A stretch of DNA of 64,000 nucleotides from RFXV01 sp038150465 (GCA_038150465.1 JAYOTP010000003.1:50176-114175), one strand, 5' to 3'. Shown: positions 53,521-63,093, counted from the stretch's first letter. Made by a program: numbers and translations. The notes: generated from the letters alone by a model not told the origin.

Positions 53521-54096
53521 CTATTTGATCTGATCCACGGCCTCCACCAGCCGCTGGGTGATTTCGGAAATGCTGCCCACTCCGTCAATCCCGCGATAGC
53601 GCCCAAGGCCTTCATAATGGGTCTGAACCGGAGCAGTTTCCTCCCGATAGACCCGGAGCCGGTTGGCAATGATCTCAGGATCCGCATCGTCCACTCTTCC
53701 GCTCGATTCAGCCCTTTTGATCAATCGCTCCTTCAGTTCTTCCTCGGGAACCTCCATGGCTACAAGGGCAGAGACCGATTCGTTGCGCTCGGCCAGAAAA
53801 GCATCCAGAGCAACAGCCTGTGCCACCGTCCTGGGGAATCCGTCGAAGATGAATCCCTTGGCATCGCTTCTTTTTTCCACTTCCTCCCGAAGCATGCGAA
53901 CGGTCACCTCGTCCGGCACCAATTCACCTTTGTCTGCATAGGAGCGAGCCAGTTGGCCCAGTTCCGTTCCTTCTTTCATATGGTAGCGGAAGACATCGCC
54001 TGTGGAAAGGTGGATGAGCTGGTACTGCTCGGACAGGAAGGCCGCTTGTGTGCCCTTCCCTGCGCCTGGAGGACCGAACAAGATCAAATGAAGCAT
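53521..54096 (-). CDS. adk: Adenylate kinase
   Basis: Interconverts AMP, ADP and ATP. The 191-residue protein has the P-loop GPPGAGKGTQ (7-16), the AMP-binding STGDVFRYHMKEGTELG, the GFPRTVAQA motif, and a short LID, so it is the short (non-zinc) form. It is the first gene of the run adk-obgE-PAP2-crcB-GT-rnhB-lipoprotein and has a perfect -7 element upstream. Confidence 0.97.
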   Translation of the reverse strand: MLHLILFGPPGAGKGTQAAFLSEQYQLIHLSTGDVFRYHMKEGTELGQLARSYADKGELVPDEVTVRMLREEVEKRSDAKGFIFDGFPRTVAQAVALDAFLAERNESVSALVAMEVPEEELKERLIKRAESSGRVDDADPEIIANRLRVYREETAPVQTHYEGLGRYRGIDGVGSISEITQRLVEAVDQIK

Positions 54097-54125
54097 GATG
54101 GGTTGGCTCTTGAGATAGGAACTGC

Positions 54126-54133
54126 CAAAAATA
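54126..54133 (-). promoter_or_regulatory. -7 promoter element for the adk run
   Basis: The minus strand reads TATTTTTG, a perfect TAnnTTTG, 29 bases upstream of the adk ATG, facing away from the manC-type promoter at 54179-54186. Confidence 0.55.
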
Positions 54134-54178
54134 GGTCAGTGGAAACTTCTTTTGGATCAAGGGTCGATCGCTGATGCC

Positions 54179-54186
54179 TATTTTTG
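54179..54186 (+). promoter_or_regulatory. -7 promoter element for the mannose-1-phosphate guanylyltransferase
   Basis: TATTTTTG, a perfect TAnnTTTG, 19 bases upstream of the ATG at 54206. A TTTG lies at 54151-54154, 24 bases before it, longer than the usual spacer. Confidence 0.55.
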
Positions 54187-54205
54187 CGCAAATCCATTTT
54201 AGACC

Positions 54206-55282
54206 ATGGAGCACGCGTACGCCATCGTTATGGCAGGAGGCATAGGAAGCCGCTTCTGGCCAATGAGCACAGCCTCGTATCCCAAGCAATTCCACGACAT
54301 TCTCGGCACAGGCCAAAGTCTGTTGCAGCAGACAGTGGGACGACTCAACCGGATCTGTCCCAGCGAGCGTGTGCTGATCGTCACCTCCGATCTATACAAG
54401 GAGCTTGTGCGCGAGCAACTTCCTGATCTGCCGGAACAGAATATTCTCTGCGAGCCCGCACGAAGGAATACAGCGCCCTGTTTGGCTTATGCCGTAGCGA
54501 AGATCCTTCACCGCGATCCGGAGGCGGTCATGGTGGTCACCCCATCGGATTCGGTGGTGACCAAAGAAGACGAATACGAACGCTGCATGCGCGAGGCGAT
54601 GGCGGCTGCCCAGAAAGGCGACCGGCTCCTTACCCTTGGCATCAAGCCGCACCGGCCCGACACAGGCTACGGGTACATTCAATACAGCGAGGAAAGACTC
54701 GAGGACTTCGACAGCGTCCATAAGGTGAAGACCTTCACTGAGAAGCCGGACAGCGAACATGCGCAGATGTTCCTCGATAGCGGTGACTTTCTCTGGAATG
54801 CAGGGATCTTCATCTGGTCTGCCAGGAGCATCGAAAAGGCCATAGGAAAGCACATGCCCGATCTGGCCGATGCCTTCTTTGGCTCAGCGGCCTACGACAC
54901 AGAAGAAGAGGTGCGCTTCATCGATCAGGTATACGCAAGCTGTGAGACCGAGAGCATCGACTACGGCATCATGGAAAAGGCGAGCAATGTCTATGTGTTG
55001 CCTGCAGAATTTGGCTGGAGCGACCTGGGCACCTGGGGCAGCTTGTATGAACAACTGGACCTCGACGCGCAAAACAATGCAGTCGTTGGGAAAAAGGTGC
55101 TCATGTATGATTCTTCAGGCAATATGGTCCGTGTACCCAAGGAAAAGACCGTTGCCATACAGGGATTGAAGGACCTCATTGTCGTGGACACGCCCGAGCG
55201 ATTGCTCATATGCCGGAAGGAAGATGAGCAAATGATCAAGGCTTTTGTCAACGATATCCGCATACACTTTGGCGAAGAATAG
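54206..55282 (+). CDS. Mannose-1-phosphate guanylyltransferase
   Basis: Makes GDP-mannose from mannose-1-phosphate and GTP for glycan synthesis. The 358-residue protein has the nucleotide-binding start VMAGGIGSRFWPMSTASYPKQF (9-30), the FTEKPDSEHAQMFLDSGDFLWNAGIF motif and the SIDYGIMEKA / GWSDLGTWGSLYEQ motifs. It lacks the C-terminal isomerase domain of bifunctional enzymes. The gene releases pyrophosphate as a by-product. Confidence 0.95.
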   Translation: MEHAYAIVMAGGIGSRFWPMSTASYPKQFHDILGTGQSLLQQTVGRLNRICPSERVLIVTSDLYKELVREQLPDLPEQNILCEPARRNTAPCLAYAVAKILHRDPEAVMVVTPSDSVVTKEDEYERCMREAMAAAQKGDRLLTLGIKPHRPDTGYGYIQYSEERLEDFDSVHKVKTFTEKPDSEHAQMFLDSGDFLWNAGIFIWSARSIEKAIGKHMPDLADAFFGSAAYDTEEEVRFIDQVYASCETESIDYGIMEKASNVYVLPAEFGWSDLGTWGSLYEQLDLDAQNNAVVGKKVLMYDSSGNMVRVPKEKTVAIQGLKDLIVVDTPERLLICRKEDEQMIKAFVNDIRIHFGEE

Positions 55283-56704
55283 GTGAAGCAGGAGGATCCC
55301 ACTTCAGCGACGACCAATAAGCAAAGCACAGACGCTGCTTCGCCCAGTCTGTACAGAACCTTGATCGGTGAGCTCAAGTCCACCCTGAGCATCACGGGAA
55401 ATGCGCACCCCAAAGACACCATTGAGGGCATCATCCGCGATGTGGACTTCAAGGGATTCAATGTATGGATCCTCATTCTGGCCATCTTCATAGCGTCCAT
55501 CGGGCTGAATGTCAACAGCACAGCTGTGATCATCGGGGCCATGTTGATCTCCCCGCTCATGGGTCCGATCATGGGGGTCGGTCTGGGCATGGGCATCAAC
55601 GACTGGACCTTGCTCAAGAGGAGTTTCCGTTCACTGGCTGTCGCTGTTTTGGTCGGTCTGATCACCTCGGCTTTGTACTTCAGCCTCACACCTCTGAGCG
55701 ATGCTCAGTCGGAACTGCTGGCGCGCACGCGGCCCAACATCCTCGATGTCTTCATTGCTTTTTTTGGCGGGCTGGCAGGTATTCTGGCCGGTTCGCGAAA
55801 GGAAAAGAGCAATGTGGTCCCCGGGGTAGCCATTGCGACCGCTCTGATGCCGCCCTTGTGCACTGCGGGTTATGGGATCGGCACGGCCCAGTGGGAATTC
55901 GCCTTGGGTGCCTTTTACCTCTTCCTGATCAACAGCATTTTCATCAGCATCGCCACCTTTCTCGTGGTGCGTTTGCTTCGTTTTCCGCTGGTGGATTTCT
56001 CGGATCCGGCAAAAGAGCGCAGAGCACGCAGGTACATTACAGGCTTTGCTTTGGTGACGATCGTTCCTGCGATATGGGTGTTCCTGCTCACAGTCAAGGA
56101 GACGCTTTTTCTTCGCTCGGCCGATCAGTACGTGCAAGAGATCGTGGACCATCCGGGAGCCGAGATCGTGAAGACCGAGGTCGAATACAGCGATACGCTC
56201 AGTACGATACAGATCGTGCTCATGGGCAAGAGGGTTCCGTCCGATGTCATCAAGGATTGGAAGGGAAAGATGTCATTGTATTCACTGGACAATACACGAT
56301 TGGAAGTGATCCAGGGAGAAGAAGTGGAGCAGGCAATGAATGATGATGTTCGTATGATGGTGGATGTCTTCAACAAGGCGCAGAACGACCTGCTGAAAAA
56401 AGATACACGGATACAGCTTCTGGAGGCACGCTTGCAGTCCATGGAGGCCAAACGGATCGATTTTCAGAAGCTCTCCACATCCGTCCACCTTCAGCATCCA
56501 CAGATGCAGTCCTTCGATTTGTCCTTCCGATTGCATTCCGACTTCGAACGGGTGGACACCATCCCGTATTTCTCCGTGCGGTGGAGCGATGAGGCCGATG
56601 TAAAGGAATGTATCCAGCGCGAGCAGCAATTGGCCGCCTGGCTCGAATTTGAACTCGGATTGGACACACTCGTCCTATTGCGGGCGGATGCCCAAAGAGA
56701 ATAA
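55283..56704 (+). CDS. DUF389 family membrane protein
   Basis: The 473-residue protein has about six or seven TM helices in the middle (about 55-280), including the conserved LNVNSTAVIIGAMLISPLMGPIMGVGLG and the IATALMPPLCTAGYGIG segments of DUF389, then a soluble C-terminal domain with a helical segment. Function unknown. The start is GTG, placed directly after the stop of the preceding gene with no gap, so translation is probably coupled. No ATG fits the N-terminus. Confidence 0.87.
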   Translation: MKQEDPTSATTNKQSTDAASPSLYRTLIGELKSTLSITGNAHPKDTIEGIIRDVDFKGFNVWILILAIFIASIGLNVNSTAVIIGAMLISPLMGPIMGVGLGMGINDWTLLKRSFRSLAVAVLVGLITSALYFSLTPLSDAQSELLARTRPNILDVFIAFFGGLAGILAGSRKEKSNVVPGVAIATALMPPLCTAGYGIGTAQWEFALGAFYLFLINSIFISIATFLVVRLLRFPLVDFSDPAKERRARRYITGFALVTIVPAIWVFLLTVKETLFLRSADQYVQEIVDHPGAEIVKTEVEYSDTLSTIQIVLMGKRVPSDVIKDWKGKMSLYSLDNTRLEVIQGEEVEQAMNDDVRMMVDVFNKAQNDLLKKDTRIQLLEARLQSMEAKRIDFQKLSTSVHLQHPQMQSFDLSFRLHSDFERVDTIPYFSVRWSDEADVKECIQREQQLAAWLEFELGLDTLVLLRADAQRE

Positions 56705-56729
56705 CGCCCGATACTTACCTGAGGATCGG

Positions 56730-58124
56730 TTAATTCTTTCCGGTCATTGCTTCCGGACGCACCCACTGATCGAATTGTTCGCCAGTGAGATGGCCGAGTT
56801 CGATCGCAGCATCTCTTAGCGTACTGCCTTCTTTATGGGCCTTCTTGGCGATCTGTGCGGCTTTGTCGTAGCCGATGTGTGTATTCAGCGCCGTGACCAG
56901 CATCAGGCTGTTCTCCAAATGTTTTTGGATCATGGGTTCATTGGGCCGGATGCCTGCAATACAGTTTTCTGTGAAGGAGACGCAGGCATCTCCGATGAGA
57001 CGGGCAGATTCCAGCACATTGGTGGCGATCAGCGGCTTGAAGACATTCAACTCGAAATGACCTGTGGACCCTCCTACACTGACGGCCACATCGTTTCCGA
57101 TCACCTGGGCCGCCACCATGGTCAGTGCCTCGGGCTGGGTCGGATTCACCTTTCCGGGCATGATGGACGAACCGGGTTCATTGTCGGGAATGATCAATTC
57201 CCCGATCCCGCAGCGCGGGCCTGAGCTCAGCATCCGGATGTCGTTGCCGATCTTCATAAGTGATACGGCCAGGCGCTTCAGTGCACCCGACATTTCAACC
57301 ATCGCATCGTGCGCGGCCAAAGCCTCGAATTTGTTGGGTGCGGACACAAAAGGATGGCCCGTGAGCTCGGCAATGTGCCCGGCTACCTTTTGGGCATACC
57401 CCTTGGGTGTATTCAGGCCGGTTCCTACGGCTGTTCCGCCAAGAGCGAGTTCGGCAACCATCTCCTGCGCATTTTTCAGTGCCCGAATGCCGTTTTCGAG
57501 TTGTTGCACATAACCGCTGAATTCTTGTCCAACGGTAAGTGGTGTGGCATCCATGAAATGCGTGCGCCCGGTCTTCACCACATGGTCGAATTCCTTTGCC
57601 TTGTCGGCCAAAATATTTCTCAGCAGTTCGACCCCCGGGAGGGTGATCTCTTCAACACACCGATAGGCAGCGATGTGCATGGCGGTGGGAAACGTATCGT
57701 TGGAAGACTGCGATTTGTTGACATCGTCGTTGGGGTGGAGCACCTTTTTTTCGTCGGTCAGCGCCCCTCCCTGAATCACGTGGCCGCGGTTGGCGATCAC
57801 CTCATTCACATTCATATTCGATTGAGTGCCCGATCCGGTCTGCCAAACGACCAGTGGAAATTCGTCATCGAGTTTCCCCTCGAGGATTTCATCACAGACG
57901 CTTCCGATCCACGCACTCTTTTGGGTATCCAGTACCCCGAGTTCCGCATTGGTGCGGGCTGCAGCCTTTTTTAAAAAGGCGAATGCATGGACGATCTCGA
58001 TCGGCATGCTGGCTTCCCGGCCGATCTTGAAATTGTTTCTGCTGCGTTCGGTCTGGGCGCCCCAATAACGGTGGGCGGGGACCTCAATGGGTCCCATGGT
58101 GTCCCGCTCGGTACGGTATTCCAT
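56730..58124 (-). CDS. fumC: Class II fumarate hydratase
   Basis: Converts fumarate to malate in the citric acid cycle, iron-independent. From the ATG at 58124 it is 464 residues. The signature GSSIMPGKVNPTQPEA is present near residue 317, with conserved VWQTGSGTQSNMNVNEVIANRG and the TGRTHFMDATPLTVGQEFSGY segment. The frame extends 18 codons upstream, but a perfect -7 element lies there. Confidence 0.97.
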   Translation of the reverse strand: MEYRTERDTMGPIEVPAHRYWGAQTERSRNNFKIGREASMPIEIVHAFAFLKKAAARTNAELGVLDTQKSAWIGSVCDEILEGKLDDEFPLVVWQTGSGTQSNMNVNEVIANRGHVIQGGALTDEKKVLHPNDDVNKSQSSNDTFPTAMHIAAYRCVEEITLPGVELLRNILADKAKEFDHVVKTGRTHFMDATPLTVGQEFSGYVQQLENGIRALKNAQEMVAELALGGTAVGTGLNTPKGYAQKVAGHIAELTGHPFVSAPNKFEALAAHDAMVEMSGALKRLAVSLMKIGNDIRMLSSGPRCGIGELIIPDNEPGSSIMPGKVNPTQPEALTMVAAQVIGNDVAVSVGGSTGHFELNVFKPLIATNVLESARLIGDACVSFTENCIAGIRPNEPMIQKHLENSLMLVTALNTHIGYDKAAQIAKKAHKEGSTLRDAAIELGHLTGEQFDQWVRPEAMTGKN

Positions 58125-58143
58125 GATGAAGAGATTTAAAGTG

Positions 58144-58151
58144 CAAATGTA
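58144..58151 (-). promoter_or_regulatory. -7 promoter element for fumC
   Basis: The minus strand reads TACATTTG, a perfect TAnnTTTG, 19 bases upstream of the fumC ATG. Confidence 0.55.
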
Positions 58152-58185
58152 GGGGGCAGCCCTAGCTGCAGAACCCAATTTGACT

Positions 58186-58193
58186 TACTTTTG
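58186..58193 (+). promoter_or_regulatory. -7 promoter element for the small membrane protein
   Basis: TACTTTTG, a perfect TAnnTTTG, 15 bases upstream of the ATG at 58209. It overlaps the TTG at 58191, which rules that codon out as the start. Confidence 0.5.
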
Positions 58194-58208
58194 AGCAAAC
58201 TTTGGAAT

Positions 58209-58373
58209 ATGTTCATGCAGCTGCTCGGATTTTTTGTCTTCCTGTTCATTTTCCTCATGGGATTTTCCATGCTGATCTTTCTTGCGGGTTTCGTAGGATA
58301 CTGGATCACCATCAATTTTTTGGAAAAGATCAATCCCAAGTTGGCCTACAAGATCATCGGCCACAAGGAGTAA
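58209..58373 (+). CDS. Small membrane protein of unknown function
   Basis: A 54-residue protein with a long hydrophobic stretch (LLGFFVFLFIFLMGFSMLIFLAGFVGYWI), probably two TM helices, and a short charged tail (LEKINPKLAYKIIGHKE). I recognise no family. It has its own promoter, divergent from fumC, and ends 16 bases before the stop of the convergent der gene. The codon use and the promoter support a real gene, though it is short. Confidence 0.65.
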   Translation: MFMQLLGFFVFLFIFLMGFSMLIFLAGFVGYWITINFLEKINPKLAYKIIGHKE

Positions 58374-58389
58374 GAACTCCTAAGTCTTT

Positions 58390-59694
58390 TTATTTCTTCC
58401 GAATGTAGATCTGTACGGGTGAACCGCTCAGATCGAAGCGTTCGCGCAACTGGCGCTCGAGGAAACGCTTGTACGGATCCTTCACGTATTGCGGGAGGTT
58501 GGCGAAAAAGACGAATTGCGGGTAGCGCGTGGGCAATTGGGTGATGTACTTGATCTTGATGTATTTGCCTTTGACCGATGGCGGGGGATAGGCCTCGATC
58601 AGAGGCAACAGTTCCTGATTCAGCTTGGAGGTCGATATGCGGGTCTTCCGTCGCTCGTGGACCGCTATGCCTTCCTCGAGGGCTTTGAGCAATCGCTGCT
58701 TCTTCAGTGCGGAGACAAATAGAATCGGGATGTCCATAGAGGGCGCGATCTTCTCCTCGATCCGCTTGGTGAATTGCTTGACCGAATGCGTGTCCTTTTC
58801 CAGCAGATCCCATTTGTTCACCAGGATCACCAGCCCCTTGTTGTTCTTTTCGGCCAGGTGGAACACATTGAGGTCCTGGGTTTCAAAGCCCTGTTCAGCG
58901 TCGATGAGCAGGAAGCAGACATCGCAGTGCTCGATGGATCGAATACTGCGCATGTTCGAGTAGAATTCGAGGTTCTCGTGCACCTTGGTCTTTTTCCGTA
59001 GGCCGGCAGTGTCGACCAATATGAAGTCGTGGTTGAATTGACGGTAACGCGTGTGCACCGAGTCGCGGGTCGTTCCCGCAATATCCGTGACGATGTTCCG
59101 GTCCTGTCCCGTGAGTGCATTGATGAAACTGGATTTGCCCACATTGGGCCGACCGATGACCGCGAAGCGGGGAAGTTCGCTTTCGTCCTCTTCACTGGTT
59201 TCCGGCATTTCCTCGATCACCTGATCGAGCAATTCGCCAGTGCCCGATCCGTTGTTGGCAGAAATGGGAAAGAAGGCATCGAATCCGAGGGCATAGAATT
59301 CGGCGGCGTCCGCCTGGTCCTTGCTGCTGTCTACTTTGTTCACCACCAGATAGATGGGTTTTTTCACAGGACGAAGCAATTGAGCGATCTCCTTGTCGGT
59401 GGGATGCATGCCGTCCTGGCTGTCCACGAGAAAGAGAATGGCCGTGGCCTCGTCGATGGCCAATTCCACCTGGCGCCGGATCTCCTCTTCGAATACGTCT
59501 TCACTCCCCGAGATGTAGCCACCGGTGTCGATGATCGAGAATTCCTGTCCATTCCAGTCGCTGCGGCCGTAGTGCCTGTCGCGGGTCACACCGGAGGTCG
59601 GGTCCACAATGGCGTCGCGTCTTTGGGTGAGGCGGTTGAAGAGCGTCGACTTGCCCACATTGGGTCTTCCGACGATGGCAATGAGGTTTCCCAT
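58390..59694 (-). CDS. der: Ribosome assembly GTPase Der (EngA)
   Basis: Double GTPase for 50S assembly. The 434-residue protein has two G domains (P-loops GRPNVGKSTLF near residue 8 and GRPNVGKSSFI near 180, with DTGGY and DTAGLRK G3 motifs) and a C-terminal KH-like domain with the YPPPSVKGKYIKIKYITQ stretch. It starts 3 bases after the era stop, so era and der are co-transcribed. Confidence 0.98.
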   Translation of the reverse strand: MGNLIAIVGRPNVGKSTLFNRLTQRRDAIVDPTSGVTRDRHYGRSDWNGQEFSIIDTGGYISGSEDVFEEEIRRQVELAIDEATAILFLVDSQDGMHPTDKEIAQLLRPVKKPIYLVVNKVDSSKDQADAAEFYALGFDAFFPISANNGSGTGELLDQVIEEMPETSEEDESELPRFAVIGRPNVGKSSFINALTGQDRNIVTDIAGTTRDSVHTRYRQFNHDFILVDTAGLRKKTKVHENLEFYSNMRSIRSIEHCDVCFLLIDAEQGFETQDLNVFHLAEKNNKGLVILVNKWDLLEKDTHSVKQFTKRIEEKIAPSMDIPILFVSALKKQRLLKALEEGIAVHERRKTRISTSKLNQELLPLIEAYPPPSVKGKYIKIKYITQLPTRYPQFVFFANLPQYVKDPYKRFLERQLRERFDLSGSPVQIYIRKK

Positions 59695-59697
59695 GGG

Positions 59698-60573
59698 CTA
59701 TGGATTGTATCCGAATCGTTTGAGTTGTCGGTCGCTCTTGCGCCAATCTTTGCTGACCTTGATGTAAAGTTCCAGAAAGACCGTCTTTCCAAAAAAGACC
59801 TTGAGTTGCTTCCTGGATCGCTCGGCCAGTTTGCGCAGTGCTTTTCCCTGATGACCGATGAGGATGCCCTTCTGACTGTCCCGGCTCACATGGACCACTG
59901 CCCGGATCTCGTGCCGTTCTTCTCCTTCCACAAAAGATTCGATCTCGACCTCGCAGGAGTAGGGGACTTCCTGTTCATAGAGCTGAAGGATATTCTCCCG
60001 GATGATCTCGGATGTGAAGAAGCGCTCGTTCCGGTCGGTCAGTGTTTCGCCGTCAAAATAGGCTGGCCCTTCCGGCAAGAGCTCGATCAGGCGCTGCAGC
60101 AGGTAATCGGTCTGAAATTCATGCAATGCAGAGATCGGTATGATCTCCGCCCGCGGATGCACGGACTGCCAATGGGCATGAAGCGCCTCAAGTTTGTCCT
60201 GGTCGGTCTGGTCGACCTTGTTGATCAAAAGCAGCAGTGGAGCCGGATGATCATTGATCTTTTCACGCACATTTTCGTCCCGGATGGCTCGGGTTTCGGG
60301 TTCGACCACATAAAGCAGAATGTCTGCGTCTTCCAAGGCCGAAGAAACAAAGCCCATCATTTTTCGCTGTAGGGAATAGGCGGGCTCTATGATGCCTGGC
60401 GTATCACTGAAAACCAACTGATGGTCGGGGCCGTTCACAATGCCAAGGATCCTGTGCCGGGTGGTTTGTGCCTTGGCCGTGGTGATGCATAGCCGCTCAC
60501 CGACCAGTGCGTTCATCAAGGTGGACTTGCCCACATTTGGGTTGCCGATGATATTGATGAAGCCACTTTTCAC
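59698..60573 (-). CDS. era: GTPase Era
   Basis: Binds 16S rRNA for 30S assembly. The 291-residue protein has the G domain (GNPNVGKSTLMN near residue 11; DTPGIIEPAYSLQ as G3; NKVDQTD as G4) and the KH domain with ILIGHQGKALRKLAERSRKQL near 240. The start codon is GTG; on the minus strand GACCTTTG ends 4 bases before it. It lies ahead of der. Confidence 0.97.
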   Translation of the reverse strand: MKSGFINIIGNPNVGKSTLMNALVGERLCITTAKAQTTRHRILGIVNGPDHQLVFSDTPGIIEPAYSLQRKMMGFVSSALEDADILLYVVEPETRAIRDENVREKINDHPAPLLLLINKVDQTDQDKLEALHAHWQSVHPRAEIIPISALHEFQTDYLLQRLIELLPEGPAYFDGETLTDRNERFFTSEIIRENILQLYEQEVPYSCEVEIESFVEGEERHEIRAVVHVSRDSQKGILIGHQGKALRKLAERSRKQLKVFFGKTVFLELYIKVSKDWRKSDRQLKRFGYNP

Positions 60574-60677
60574 GCCGCAAAGGTCGCAATAATGAGGGCT
60601 TCAGGCTTCAGCGGTCTGTCTCTCCTTTATGCCGCCGTATCCTTTCCTCGGTTTCCATGCAGAATACCCACAGTTGG

Positions 60678-61898
60678 TTAAAACGGATCGGTCTTTAGAA
60701 AGCCAAAAGCGCCGTTGTCTATCGCTAAAAGCGCTCCGCCATCTGCTGTCAATAAGACTGCCTCTCCTGCCCAATCCACACCAGAGGCTTCTTGGAATAC
60801 GGTCTGCCATTCGATCTGACCAACTGAATCGATCTTGATCAGATATGCCGCCCATTGATCCGATCTCCACTGGCCCGTTGCACAGTATGCGCTATAGTTG
60901 CTGTATTCATCTCCAGTGCCCGCCACCACAAGACATCCTCCGTCTGTTGTGCATTTTATGTCCCAGGCCTCGTCGTGAATGTATTCGGGGTCGAATCCTC
61001 TTGGATTTCCCGCCCAGACCTCCCAAAGCTTTAGTCCATTGGGATCGATCTTCATGGTGTATGTATCCCAGTTTGCTCGGCTTGAACGACTGTGGCCGGT
61101 GAGGAAGATATTTCCTTGCAGATCGATATCCATTCCGAAGTTGTGATCATCGGCAGGGCCGCCATAGGTCTGATGCCATTGGACCTCCAGAGAATCGTTC
61201 AGTTTCAGGAGCGAATAATCCTGTGCATCTTCATTGAGTCCGCTGATATAAATGCCATCATTCGAACGGTTCACACGATAGGCATGAGCCATATACATTC
61301 CTATGGACCTGCTTTCTATTAGATTGAATTGGGCGTCCAAGAGGCTGATCAGCCCAGTTCCCTCGGCAAAAAAAGTGTTCAGGCCGTCTGCCGCATGGTG
61401 ATAGCCAACAGCCAGGTATCCGGTACCGTATGGGATGGCATGCTCAAAAGCGTCCTGTCCACCTAATTCAAAAGTGTTACTGGCCATTGTTTGTCCACTG
61501 GAACGATCGAGCTGAACAATGCAACTGTTCCCATCGATTTGACCAATAATGACGTAGCTGTTCGTTGTTTCGATCAGGGAGTTGGCCATTTGGATACCCA
61601 AATTGCCAAGCTCTGTTTTCCATAAGAGGGCCCCTTGGTCATCGATCTTTACAACGAACATCTTGGCCATTGGAGGAGTACCTGTTTCACCCAATTGAAT
61701 AAAACCGCCATCAGTACAGGCATGAAGGAAATGTCCATGCGATTCCAGTTGTGAACCATTGAAGTGTTTCATCCATGAGATGCCCGGAGCGTTCGTATTG
61801 GTGACAGGAGCACAGGCCGAAGCGGGGTCCCGCTCGTCATTGCAGGATGATATGCAGAGGAACATGAGTCCCAAAAGGCAAAGCGTACCAATATCCAT
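60678..61898 (-). CDS. Lipoprotein with beta-propeller-like repeats
   Basis: From the ATG at 61898 the protein is 406 residues with a lipoprotein signal (lipidated Cys19 in CISSC). The body repeats a blade-like unit with variants of KIDDQGALLWKTELG, KLNDSLEVQWHQTYGGPADDHNFGMDIDLQGNIFLTGHSRS, KIDPNGLKLWEVWAG and KIDSVGQIEWQTVF, the pattern of delta-60/SBBP-type repeats. The function is unknown; surface or periplasmic. The ATG at 61907 is an alternative. The 104-base gap after it, before era, has no clear feature. Confidence 0.82.
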   Translation of the reverse strand: MDIGTLCLLGLMFLCISSCNDERDPASACAPVTNTNAPGISWMKHFNGSQLESHGHFLHACTDGGFIQLGETGTPPMAKMFVVKIDDQGALLWKTELGNLGIQMANSLIETTNSYVIIGQIDGNSCIVQLDRSSGQTMASNTFELGGQDAFEHAIPYGTGYLAVGYHHAADGLNTFFAEGTGLISLLDAQFNLIESRSIGMYMAHAYRVNRSNDGIYISGLNEDAQDYSLLKLNDSLEVQWHQTYGGPADDHNFGMDIDLQGNIFLTGHSRSSRANWDTYTMKIDPNGLKLWEVWAGNPRGFDPEYIHDEAWDIKCTTDGGCLVVAGTGDEYSNYSAYCATGQWRSDQWAAYLIKIDSVGQIEWQTVFQEASGVDWAGEAVLLTADGGALLAIDNGAFGFLKTDPF

Positions 61899-62075
61899 TT
61901 TGCACATGCTGCAGCCTGTTAAAAAGAGTGGGTGCAATTACAGAACGTAAAAATGGGAATTTGTTGACTGGGCAGATCGTCCGTTTTGGATCATGAGTTA
62001 CTTCGTTGCAGACATTCAACAAAAAGTCGTTGATAAAACCGGTCTTCATTCGCATCTGCTCACTTTGTAACAATT

Positions 62076-62083
62076 TAATTTTC
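62076..62083 (+). promoter_or_regulatory. Candidate -7 element for the T9SS cargo gene
   Basis: TAATTTTC matches TAnnTTTG at seven of eight positions, 21 bases upstream of the GTG start at 62105. The rest of the 206-base divergent gap is AT-rich with no other clear feature. Confidence 0.35.
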
Positions 62084-62104
62084 AATCGAATAAAAATCAC
62101 AGTT

Positions 62105-63064
62105 GTGAAATATCGATTTCTCCCTCTTGTGTTTTTGGCCTTCGGCGTCCATGCGCAGACCATCAACAGTCCGAACATTCCCCAGTGGGGCATGACCATG
62201 AACTTCGATCAGTTCAACGACACCGTTTCGGTGAGTGCCTCTGGCCCTTGGGATTTTTCTTCCGTTCAACCGGCGAGTACCTACACCATGGCCATGCTGC
62301 CCATCAGTGCTTCGTCGAATGCATCCAATTATCCGGATGCGACCCATGTGCTGCAAAGTGCAAACGGAGAGTTCTTTTTCACTTATGATTCAGTGGGCCT
62401 CAAGACCTATGGAAAGGTCACCTCATCGACCACTGCGAGCTATGCCAATCCTTTGACCATGGTGCCCTTCCCTTTGGATGCATCAACCACGCACGTGGAC
62501 AGCATAGCTTCCACATTGGTTTGGAATGGTCTGACCGCCAATGTGACGGATAAGGCCGAAGTCCAGGGAATAGCTTCGGGTGCGGTGACCATGCCCGACG
62601 GTGTGAGTTATCAAAATGCGGTGGTGCTTTCCACCAAGCGCACCACTGTGACCGGGCCCTCTCCATTCGGCACCTACCTCACGGTTGTTGAACATTCCAA
62701 GATCTTCTGGTTGCCCAATTATCCGCTTCCAGTAGTAGAAGTGCTTCATGTCTTTTCCAATGGAAGCCTTGTTTTCAAACGCTCTTTGTTCCTGCAGGAA
62801 TTCACCTCCTTTGGCAATGAAGAAGTTCTGGGCAGTTCAGTTTCTGTATACCCAAATCCCGTGCTGAATGAATTGCACATTCAGACAAACAAACCCAGCG
62901 AGCTGCGTATCTACGATGCGTTGGGCAGGGAGGTGTACAAAAAAGATGCGGCGGGTTCGCTACTGGATCAGGTCATCGATATGAGCAGATTTGCTCCTGG
63001 TCATTATTTCCTGTCGATCGACAATGGCGATGGTGTGATCTGGCGAAAAGTGATCAAGGAGTAG
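62105..63064 (+). CDS. Secreted protein with type IX sorting domain
   Basis: From a GTG at 62105 the protein is 319 residues with a signal peptide (KYRFLPLVFLAFGVHAQ). The long middle part is a beta-rich Ser/Thr/Val domain of unknown function. The last ~75 residues are a type A T9SS sorting domain: VYPNPVLNELHIQTNK, RIYDALGREVYK, FAPGHYFLSIDNG and a final KVIKE. It is thus exported through SprA and cut or attached at the surface. An ATG at 62006 would add 33 residues before the signal peptide and is less likely. A strong terminator follows. Confidence 0.9.
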   Translation: MKYRFLPLVFLAFGVHAQTINSPNIPQWGMTMNFDQFNDTVSVSASGPWDFSSVQPASTYTMAMLPISASSNASNYPDATHVLQSANGEFFFTYDSVGLKTYGKVTSSTTASYANPLTMVPFPLDASTTHVDSIASTLVWNGLTANVTDKAEVQGIASGAVTMPDGVSYQNAVVLSTKRTTVTGPSPFGTYLTVVEHSKIFWLPNYPLPVVEVLHVFSNGSLVFKRSLFLQEFTSFGNEEVLGSSVSVYPNPVLNELHIQTNKPSELRIYDALGREVYKKDAAGSLLDQVIDMSRFAPGHYFLSIDNGDGVIWRKVIKE

Positions 63065-63093
63065 CACGCGAATACATTCTTTTCTGCATAAGA

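Noticed and set aside
59029..60372. 447-codon plus-strand frame opposite der and era
   Set aside because: A mirror frame of two strongly recognised GTPase genes; no motif, start signal or promoter supports it.
61837..62199. 120-codon minus-strand frame across the divergent gap 61899-62104
   Set aside because: It overlaps the lipoprotein start and the T9SS gene signal peptide, has no recognisable domain, and the region reads as AT-rich promoter DNA.
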